Positions 1 through 5,217 of a DNA stretch of 5,485 nt are shown piece by piece (the stretch's first letter is position 1; each line of letters opens with the position of its first letter). A program made the translations under genes and the position numbers. This DNA is from Geodermatophilaceae bacterium. Lineage in GTDB: Bacteria > Actinomycetota > Actinomycetes > Mycobacteriales > Geodermatophilaceae. The DNA is taken from contig JACCSC010000475.1 of NCBI GenBank assembly GCA_013813215.1, forward strand, positions 1-5,485, read 5' to 3'. The notes beneath the pieces were generated by a model. That model worked only from the letters and a program-made list of their open reading frames with translations, was not told the DNA's origin and ran no database searches.

Positions 1-537
1 CCGTACGCGGGGACGTTGCGGGCCGCCGTCCTGGCCTACAAGGAGCGCGGTCGGGCCGACCTGTGCGGTGCGCTGGCGATCGCCTTGGGCGCGGCAGTGC
101 GCGCCGCCGTACCGGCCGGTCAGATCCTGCTCGTCCCCGTGCCGTCGGTCCGGGCCGCCGCGCGGCACCGCGGTGGGGACCACATGCGCCGGCTGGCCGG
201 CCGGACCGCTGCTGGCCTGCGGGCCGAGGGGCGACCGGCGACGGTAGTAGCGCGGCTGCGTACGGTCGGCCGGCCGCGGGACTCCGCCGGCCTCGGCGCG
301 CAAGAACGGGCGGTGAACCTGGCCGGGGCGTTCGGGATGGTCGAGCGCCGGGGTCCTGCGCTACCCGGGACGCTGGTCATCGTGGACGACGTCGTCACCA
401 CCGGGTCGACGCTAGCCAGCGCCGCCCGCGCCCTGCGTGGCCTGCACCGTCCGGTGTACGCCGCCGCCCTCGCGGGTACCCCTCGACGGTCACGGCATGT
501 CCACGCGCCGGTGTCCGGTCTCGGGCCGACGGACTAG
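1..537 (+). CDS. ComF family phosphoribosyltransferase, 3' part (5' end outside window)
   Basis: The reading frame is open from the first base, and the translation begins PYAGTLRAAVLAYKERGR, the usual ComF sequence after its N-terminal zinc ribbon. The true start and the cysteine-rich zinc part therefore lie upstream of the window. The key signature is the type I PRTase PRPP-binding loop at 373-411 (LVIVDDVVTTGST), with the paired acidic residues at 385-390. A second ComF hallmark is the LVPVPS stretch near 130-150, and a third is DSAGLGAQERAVNLAGAF at 280-333, matching the family's 'D.aGL...eR..NLagaF' region. ComF proteins are linked to DNA uptake in competent bacteria; in actinomycetes the actual substrate and role are unclear. 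Presumably cytoplasmic. It lies 74 bases upstream of hpf, a neighbourhood I recall from other actinobacteria. The family call is secure, the function is not. The TAG stop sits in the loop of a small inverted repeat (526-543). Confidence 0.93.
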   Translation, partial: PYAGTLRAAVLAYKERGRADLCGALAIALGAAVRAAVPAGQILLVPVPSVRAAARHRGGDHMRRLAGRTAAGLRAEGRPATVVARLRTVGRPRDSAGLGAQERAVNLAGAFGMVERRGPALPGTLVIVDDVVTTGSTLASAARALRGLHRPVYAAALAGTPRRSRHVHAPVSGLGPTD

Positions 538-543
538 CGTCGG
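526..543 (+). terminator. Inverted repeat across the comF stop, possible weak terminator or leader hairpin
   Basis: CCGACG (526-531) and CGTCGG (538-543) are perfect 6-base arms around the loop GACTAG, which contains the comF stop codon. No T-run follows; the next bases are a G-run. This is not a canonical intrinsic terminator. It could be a short hairpin that weakens read-through, a leader structure for hpf, or chance in GC-rich DNA. Confidence 0.25.
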
Positions 544-611
544 GGGGACTGGACCGCCGACGCACTGTCCAACGCCGAGGCGGCGGAGAGCAGGCAACGA
601 TCGGAGGCGAC
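538..611 (+). promoter_or_regulatory. Short intergenic leader upstream of hpf
   Basis: These 74 bases between the ComF-family gene and hpf should hold any promoter specific to the hpf block. I could not identify a convincing -35/-10 pair. A second small hairpin (CGCCG at 573-577 and CGGCG at 581-585, 3-base loop) lies about 18 bases before the hpf ribosome binding site. Transcription of hpf could equally come by read-through from comF. Confidence 0.3.
603..607 (+). promoter_or_regulatory. Ribosome binding site of hpf (decides the GTG start)
   Basis: GGAGG lies 4 bases before the GTG at 612. The hpf frame stays open far upstream into comF, so this site, together with the family-typical N-terminus (V/M)DIVV.GRNVEVP, fixes the start at 612. 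In-frame GTG codons at 621 and 624 lie further from the site and would remove conserved residues. Confidence 0.8.
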
Positions 612-1205
612 GTGGACATCGTGGTGAGAGGGCGCAACGTCGAGGTGCCGGAGCACTACCGCCAGCACGTGGCCGACAAGCTCGTGCGGGTCGAGCGCTA
701 CGACCACAAGCTGATCCGCGTCGACGTTGAACTCACCCACGAGAAGAACCGGCGGCAGAGCGACGCCTGCCAGCGCGTGGAGATCACCTGCTCCTCCCGG
801 GGTCCCGTGGTCCGGTCCGAGGCGTGCGCGGCGGACTTCTACTCGGCCCTGGACGTGGCGGTGGGCAAGCTGGAGTCCCGGCTACGCCGGGCGGCCGACC
901 GCCGCCGGGTTCACCACGGCCGGCACAGTCCCGTCTCGGTCCACGCGGCGACCGGGGAGACGGCCACCGCGCTGCTGGAGGAGACCGCGCCGCCGGAGGT
1001 CGCCGAGACCGACGCGCCGGAGGACGGCCTGGTCGTGCGGGAGAAGGAGCACCCGAGCGAGCCGATGAGCATCGACCAGGCGCTCTTGGAGATGGAACTC
1101 ATCGGGCACGACTTCTACCTGTTCCTGTGCAAGGACACCGACCGGGCCAGCGTCGTCTACCGGCGCAAGGGCTACGACTACGGAGTGATCCGGCTGACGC
1201 CGTGA
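612..1205 (+). CDS. hpf: Long-form ribosome hibernation promoting factor (HPF/RaiA family)
   Basis: This 197-residue protein has the two-part layout of long HPF. The N-terminal RaiA/S30AE domain (about residues 1-105) starts DIVVRGRNVEVPEHYR and includes the ERYDHKLIRVDVEL strand region. A variable acidic linker follows (about 110-148). The C-terminal dimerisation domain (about 152-197) runs from PMSIDQALLEMELIGHDFYL to the family ending YRRKGYDYGVIRL. In the family, the N-domain occupies the decoding region of the 30S subunit and the C-domain dimerises, producing 100S ribosomes and shutting down translation in stationary phase, starvation or hypoxia. The start is a GTG at 612 behind GGAGG. 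The length is slightly below the roughly 220-230 residues I expect for actinobacterial members, mostly through a short linker. Its TGA overlaps the GTG of the next gene by 4 bases (GTGA), so coupling is expected. Cytoplasmic. The family assignment is very secure. Confidence 0.96.
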   Translation: MDIVVRGRNVEVPEHYRQHVADKLVRVERYDHKLIRVDVELTHEKNRRQSDACQRVEITCSSRGPVVRSEACAADFYSALDVAVGKLESRLRRAADRRRVHHGRHSPVSVHAATGETATALLEETAPPEVAETDAPEDGLVVREKEHPSEPMSIDQALLEMELIGHDFYLFLCKDTDRASVVYRRKGYDYGVIRLTP

Positions 1206-2170
1206 CGGTCGTCGGGATCCACGCCTCGCACGAGCAGGTCCATCCGGCCAGGCTGCTGGACGCGGTGCAGGCCGCCGAGCAGGCCGGCTTCACCGCCGCG
1301 ATGTCCTCGGACCACTTCTCCCCATGGAGCGAGCGCCAAGGACAGTCCGCCTTTGCCTGGTCCTGGCTGGGGGCGGCCCTGCAGGCGACGGCGCTCCCGT
1401 TCGGGGTGGTCAACGCGCCGGGCCAGCGCTATCACCCGGCGATCATCGCCCAGGCGGCGGCGACGCTCACGGCGATGTACCCGGGCCGGTTCTGGGTGGC
1501 GCTCGGCACCGGGGAGGCGTCCAACGAGCACATCACCGGGGCGGGGTGGCCGCGCAAGGAGGTGCGCAACGCGCGGCTGCGCGAGTGCGTGGACGTGATG
1601 CGGGCCCTGTTCGCCGGCGAGGAGGTCAGCCACGACGGACTGGTCACCGTCGACCGGGCCCGGCTGTGGACCCGGCCTGATCGACCGCCGCCGCTGATCG
1701 GGGCGGCGGTGAGCGTGGACACCGCCCGCTGGGTGGCCGGCTGGGCCGACGGCCTGGCCACCATCGCTCAGCCCGCGGACAAGTTGCGGGCCATGATCGA
1801 CGCCTACCGTGACGCCGGCGGCCGCGGAAAGCTCGTCCTCCAGGTGCACCTGTCCTACGCCGCGGACGACGCCGCCGCGCTGCGCATCGCCCACGAGCAG
1901 TGGCGCACCAACGTCTTCTCTCCGCCGCTGTGCTGGGATCTCGACTCCGCCGAGGTCTTCGACGATGCGGCCAAGCACGTCCCGCCCGAAGCGATGCACG
2001 ACTGCGTGCTGATCTCCGCCGACCCGGGTCGGCACGTGCAGTGGCTGCAGGAGCTGATCGACCTTGGCTTCGACGAGATCTACCTGCACCACGTCGGTCA
2101 GGAGCAACAGGAGTTCATCGAGGTCTTCGGCACGAAGGTGCTGCCCCAGCTGGACGTCACGGCCGGATGA
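1202..2170 (+). CDS. TIGR03885-like LLM class flavin (FMN-type) oxidoreductase
   Basis: This 322-residue protein is a luciferase-like monooxygenase (TIM barrel) of the bacterial luciferase/F420-type superfamily. Visible signatures are SDHFSPWSERQGQSAFAW (about residues 36-53), PFGVVNAPGQRYHPAIIAQAAATL (about 65-90), and MYPGRFWVALGTGEASNEHI (about 93-112), which is the phosphate-binding region of the flavin cofactor. These closely match the clade I know as TIGR03885, described as a probable non-F420, FMN-using branch nested among F420-dependent enzymes. The substrate is unknown. The GTG at 1202 gives the family N-terminus MTVVGIHASHEQ and overlaps the hpf stop by 4 bases; no strong Shine-Dalgarno is at the normal distance (a GGAG at 1182-1185 is too far), which favours translational coupling. 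Its stop overlaps the ATG of the GH13 gene. No signal peptide, so cytoplasmic. Superfamily certain; subclade and cofactor are from recollection of the family. Confidence 0.88.
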   Translation: MTVVGIHASHEQVHPARLLDAVQAAEQAGFTAAMSSDHFSPWSERQGQSAFAWSWLGAALQATALPFGVVNAPGQRYHPAIIAQAAATLTAMYPGRFWVALGTGEASNEHITGAGWPRKEVRNARLRECVDVMRALFAGEEVSHDGLVTVDRARLWTRPDRPPPLIGAAVSVDTARWVAGWADGLATIAQPADKLRAMIDAYRDAGGRGKLVLQVHLSYAADDAAALRIAHEQWRTNVFSPPLCWDLDSAEVFDDAAKHVPPEAMHDCVLISADPGRHVQWLQELIDLGFDEIYLHHVGQEQQEFIEVFGTKVLPQLDVTAG

Positions 2171-3834
2171 GAGTCACCGACACCAGCGACCTGTGGTGGA
2201 AGACCGCGGTCATCTACTGCCTGGACGTCGAGACCTTCATGGACTGGAACGGCGACGGCTGCGGGGACCTGGAGGGTCTGGCCCAGCGCCTGGACTACCT
2301 GGCCGGCCTCGGCGTCACGTGCCTGTGGCTGATGCCGTTCTATCCGACGCCGGAACGGGACGACGGCTATGACATCACCGACTTCTACGGCGTGGATCCC
2401 CGGCTGGGTACCCACGGCGACCTCGTCGAGGTCATCCGCACGGCCAAGGACCGCGGCATGCGGGTGATCGCCGATCTGGTCGTCAACCACACCTCGGACA
2501 AGCACCCGTGGTTCCGCTCGGCGCGGGCCAGCCGCAACTCGCCGTACCGCGACTACTACGTCTGGCGCGACGAGCCGCCCGCCGAGCAGACCGCCCCGAC
2601 GTTCCCGGACCAGGAGGACAGCGTCTGGTCCTACGACGAGCGAGCCGACCAGTACTACCTGCACCGGTTCTACAAGCAGCAGCCCGACCTGAACGTCGCC
2701 AACCCCGCCGTACGGGACGAGATCGCCAAGGTGATGGGCTTCTGGCTGGAGCTGGGGCTGTCCGGGTTCCGGGTGGACGCGGTGCCGTTCTTCCTGGAGA
2801 CCCTCGGGGTGGACGGCGGCGAGGAGGCGCTCGCCGACCCACACCAATACCTCAGGGCGCTGCGCTCGTTCCTCGGCCGCCGCGTCGGTGACGCGGTCCT
2901 GCTCGGTGAGGTCAACCTGGCCCACGAGGACCAGCAGAAGTTCTTCGGCGGCTCCGACGGCGACGAGCTCACCATGCAGTTCGACTTCATCGCGATGCAG
3001 CGGATGTACCTGTCGCTGGCCCGCCAGGACGCCGGCCCGCTGGCCTCGGCCCTGCTCGAGCGGCCGGAGGGCTCACCGGACAGCCAGTGGGCGACGTTCG
3101 TGCGCAACCACGACGAGCTGACCCTGGACAAGCTCAGCGACTCCGAGCGGCAGGAGGTCTTCGCCGCCTTCGGACCGGAGCCGGAGATGCAGGTGTACGG
3201 GCGCGGGCTGACCCGGCGGCTGCCGCCGATGCTCGACGGGGAGCCGCGGCGGATCCGGATGGTCTACAGCCTGCTGTTCTCGCTGCCCGGCACGCCGGTG
3301 CTGTTCTACGGCGAGGAGATCGGCATGGGGGAGAACCTCGCGGCCGAGGGCCGGCTGGCAGTGCGTACGCCGATGCAGTGGAGCGCCGGGAAGAACGGCG
3401 GCTTCTCGGTCGCCGCACCGTCCCGGCTGGCCGGTCCGGTGGTCGAGGGCGGCTTCGCGCCGGTGCACGTCAACGTCAACGCCCAGCGCCGGGACCCCGA
3501 CTCGCTGCTGCACTTCATGATGCTGCTGATCCAGCGGTACCGGGAGTGCCCCGAGCTGGGCTGGGGCCGGTTCGCCGTGCTCGAGCAGCCGTACGCCGCC
3601 GTCCTGGCGCACTCCTGCACCTGGGATGACGGCTGCCTCGTCGCCGTACACAACCTCGGTCCCGAGCCACGCACCGTCCCGCTTTCCGGCTTCGATGCCT
3701 CTGCCCGCCTCGTCGACCTGCTCTGCGATGGCAGCACGGCGGTGGCCCAGGATGGTTCGGTCGAGATCGTGCTCGAGGGGTACGGCTTCCGCTGGCTGCG
3801 CGTCGCCCACGCCGGAGATCGCCGCCTGCTCTGA
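2167..3834 (+). CDS. GH13 alpha-amylase family enzyme, trehalose synthase-like
   Basis: This 555-residue protein shows all GH13 signature regions: region I DLVVNHT (D103, N107, H108), region II GFRVDAV with R202 and the predicted nucleophile D204, region III LLGEVN with the predicted general acid E248, and region IV FVRNHDELTL with H315 and transition-state stabiliser D316. It is full length for the trehalose synthase group, with TreS-like landmarks: the NGDGCGDLEGL opening, RDDGYDITDF, HRFYKQQPDLN, LLFSLPGTPVLFYGEEIGMG and VRTPMQWS. A beta-rich C-terminal domain covers about 470-545. TreS interconverts maltose and trehalose. However, region III reads GEVNLAHED rather than the usual AEANQWPED of TreS, so specificity could differ (an alpha-glucosidase or glucosyltransferase is possible). 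There is no signal peptide, so it acts in the cytoplasm. The ATG at 2167 overlaps the upstream TGA as ATGA, with no separate ribosome site evident. No maltokinase or GlgE gene is adjacent in the window. Confidence 0.9.
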   Translation: MRVTDTSDLWWKTAVIYCLDVETFMDWNGDGCGDLEGLAQRLDYLAGLGVTCLWLMPFYPTPERDDGYDITDFYGVDPRLGTHGDLVEVIRTAKDRGMRVIADLVVNHTSDKHPWFRSARASRNSPYRDYYVWRDEPPAEQTAPTFPDQEDSVWSYDERADQYYLHRFYKQQPDLNVANPAVRDEIAKVMGFWLELGLSGFRVDAVPFFLETLGVDGGEEALADPHQYLRALRSFLGRRVGDAVLLGEVNLAHEDQQKFFGGSDGDELTMQFDFIAMQRMYLSLARQDAGPLASALLERPEGSPDSQWATFVRNHDELTLDKLSDSERQEVFAAFGPEPEMQVYGRGLTRRLPPMLDGEPRRIRMVYSLLFSLPGTPVLFYGEEIGMGENLAAEGRLAVRTPMQWSAGKNGGFSVAAPSRLAGPVVEGGFAPVHVNVNAQRRDPDSLLHFMMLLIQRYRECPELGWGRFAVLEQPYAAVLAHSCTWDDGCLVAVHNLGPEPRTVPLSGFDASARLVDLLCDGSTAVAQDGSVEIVLEGYGFRWLRVAHAGDRRLL

Positions 3835-3861
3835 CCCGAGCCGGCCCCTGGAGCTCTTGAT

Positions 3862-3880
3862 GCCGTGACGTATCACGGGC
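3862..3880. terminator. Stem-loop after the GH13 gene, possible terminator or operator
   Basis: CCGTGA (3863-3868) and TCACGG (3873-3878) are perfect 6-base arms around the 4-base loop CGTA; a further G-C pair forms at 3862/3880 if one G bulges. It lies 28 bases after the GH13 stop, a suitable place for a terminator. It lacks a T-run, which is common in actinomycetes. A palindromic operator controlling the downstream peptidase gene is an alternative reading. Confidence 0.4.
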
Positions 3881-3969
3881 GATTGTCCGCGCTCTGTATT
3901 CGGGGTGTACCGGGTCGGTCGCCGTGACCGTTCAGAATCACCCGAGGCGACGGAAACGGTGGTGGTGAG
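3881..3969 (+). promoter_or_regulatory. Upstream region of the S8 peptidase gene with a small inverted repeat
   Basis: This segment should carry the peptidase promoter, because the gene lies 135 bases from its neighbour. CGGTC (3916-3920) and GACCG (3926-3930) flank a 5-base spacer. The 8-mer GCCGTGAC occurs here (3921-3928) and in the upstream stem-loop (3862-3869), which could reflect paired binding sites or chance. I could not assign a convincing -35/-10 pair. There is no good Shine-Dalgarno immediately before the GTG at 3970. Confidence 0.3.
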
Positions 3970-5208
3970 GTGTCGGAGGAAGCGAGCGGCCTGCACGGGA
4001 ACGTCAGGTGGCGAGAGCGCCGGGCGGCGGAAGCACGTCGAGTGGGCCTGCGGGCGGGGGATGGGTTCTGGTATCGCGCCGGCGAGCTGCTGATCGGCGC
4101 CGACGTCGAGGACGAGTTGGCGGATCTCGTCGAGGATTCGCGCGGCCGCCCCGACCTCACCGGCAACTATCAGCTGGCCCGGCTCGGGCTCGGCATCCGC
4201 CGCTGGCTTCTCCCCCGGTCCACCGACATCCCCGCCCTCGTCGCCCGGCTGCGCGTGCAGTACATCGACCGGCCGGGAGGTCCACCGCTGGTTGCCCCGA
4301 ATGTCGGCTTCAGCGGCGAACCCTTCTACGACGGCGGGCCGGGTGACTTCCCGCGCCCGGCGCCGGAGCTTCCCTTCCTGCCCCGAGCCAGCCCACCGAG
4401 TGGCCCCGCGCACTTGGCCGTTATGGATACGGGGGTTCCGGCTCTCTTGCGTAGCTGGCACGCGGATCTGGCCGACAGCCTGCGCCCAGACGACGACGAC
4501 GTGGACGCCCTCGACCTGGACGGCGACGGCGTACTCGACTTCCAGGCCGGTCACGGGACGTTCATCTGCGGCCTGGTCCGCCGGATCGCGCCGCAGCTGG
4601 TCATCGACCCTGAGCAGGTGCTGGACTCCTTCGGCTTCGGCAGCGACCTCGGCCTCGCCCGAGCGCTGGTCACGAGCTGCGCCCCGGTCCTCAACCTGTC
4701 CCTGGGTGGCTACTCCGAGCAGGATCAACCCCCGCCGGCCACGGCCGCGGCGCTGCGGGTGCTGCGCCGGCGGCGCCCGGAGGTGGTCGTGGTCGCTGCC
4801 GCGGGCAACCACGGTGATGTCCGGCCGTTCTGGCCCGCGGCGTTCGAGGATGTCCTGGCGGTGGCGGCGATCGACACGACCGGGTCGTCCGCTGTGGCGG
4901 CGGCGTTCTCCAACTACGGAACGTGGGTAAACCTGTGCGCGCCCGGTGTCGATCTGCACGCGCCCTATGTCCGGGGCAGGCGGCAGGACGAGAACGGCGG
5001 CGGCCCGACCGACTTCATCGGATGGGCGAGTTGGAGCGGAACGTCGTTCGCGGCTCCGCTCGTGGCTGCCGCCATCGCCGCAAGGGTCGCCAACGGTGGA
5101 TACGGTCCGAACGTCGTGACGCAAATGCTGGCCTCGCTCAACCCATTACCGGGTTACCCGAACCACGGCCGGTTCTTCGACCCGGGGACAAATCTGCGCG
5201 TCAGCTGA
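3970..5208 (+). CDS. S8 family serine peptidase (subtilase), signal-less, with N-terminal extension
   Basis: From GTG 3970 the product is 412 residues. The subtilisin triad is complete: D153 in VMDTGVP, H195 in GHGTFICGLV and S359 in SGTSFAAPLVAAA, with oxyanion-hole N280 in AAAGNHG. The loop DLDGDGVLDF (182-191), just before the catalytic His, resembles the acidic D.DGNG..D stretch of many subtilases and may bind a metal. The first 130 or so residues precede the catalytic domain: a charged start, then a segment (about 35-100) that could be a propeptide-like beta/alpha fold, then a Pro/Gly-rich linker. No hydrophobic signal peptide or membrane segment is visible, so a cytoplasmic location or non-classical export is inferred. 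The start is uncertain: GTG 4042 has a better-placed purine-rich site (CGGAAG, 8 bases upstream) and would give 388 residues. A TTA Leu codon is at 5146-5148 (L393). The substrate is unknown. The gene stands alone on its strand and converges with the HNH gene. Confidence 0.93.
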   Translation: MSEEASGLHGNVRWRERRAAEARRVGLRAGDGFWYRAGELLIGADVEDELADLVEDSRGRPDLTGNYQLARLGLGIRRWLLPRSTDIPALVARLRVQYIDRPGGPPLVAPNVGFSGEPFYDGGPGDFPRPAPELPFLPRASPPSGPAHLAVMDTGVPALLRSWHADLADSLRPDDDDVDALDLDGDGVLDFQAGHGTFICGLVRRIAPQLVIDPEQVLDSFGFGSDLGLARALVTSCAPVLNLSLGGYSEQDQPPPATAAALRVLRRRRPEVVVVAAAGNHGDVRPFWPAAFEDVLAVAAIDTTGSSAVAAAFSNYGTWVNLCAPGVDLHAPYVRGRRQDENGGGPTDFIGWASWSGTSFAAPLVAAAIAARVANGGYGPNVVTQMLASLNPLPGYPNHGRFFDPGTNLRVS

Positions 5209-5217
5209 AAAGCCGAC
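5200..5217 (-). terminator. Imperfect hairpin between the convergent genes
   Basis: GTCAGC (5200-5205) and GCCGAC (5212-5217) pair around TGAAAA with one non-Watson-Crick position; read on the minus strand that position is a G-U pair, giving a 6-pair stem at the end of the HNH transcript. No T-run follows on that strand. Support is weak. Confidence 0.18.

Noticed and set aside
542..561. A DosR/DevR-like box around GGGACT upstream of hpf
   Set aside because: Only one half matches the known TTSGGGACTWWAGTCCCSAA consensus; the second half has several mismatches. The idea is tempting because HPF is hypoxia-linked in mycobacteria, but the sequence does not support it.
63..611. An upstream extension of the hpf frame through the comF gene
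   Set aside because: The extension is Arg/Pro/Gly-rich shadow sequence overlapping the conserved PRTase motifs of ComF; the GGAGG site and family N-terminus place the hpf start at 612.
1202..2170. F420 dependence of the LLM oxidoreductase
   Set aside because: The superfamily includes F420 enzymes, but the closest clade I recognise (TIGR03885) is described as non-F420, so I did not name it an F420-dependent enzyme.
1178..2925. Two further long minus-strand open frames (1178-2107 and 2098-2925)
   Set aside because: Both are mirror images of the LLM and GH13 coding frames with low-complexity composition and no family features.
3883..3911. A possible -35 (TTGTCC) with a -10 for the peptidase gene
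   Set aside because: No hexamer resembling TANNNT lies at a normal spacing from it, so a promoter call would be guesswork.
4513..4539. A separate EF-hand or dockerin domain suggested by DLDGDGVLD in the peptidase
   Set aside because: The stretch sits immediately before the catalytic His, where many subtilases carry a similar acidic loop, so it is best treated as part of the catalytic domain.
3073..5124. A 683-codon open frame on the minus strand opposite the GH13 and peptidase genes
   Set aside because: It runs antisense to two genes with complete catalytic motifs and through the gap between them. Its translation is Arg/Gly/Asp/Val-rich with no recognisable motif. Long antisense open frames are expected in very GC-rich DNA.
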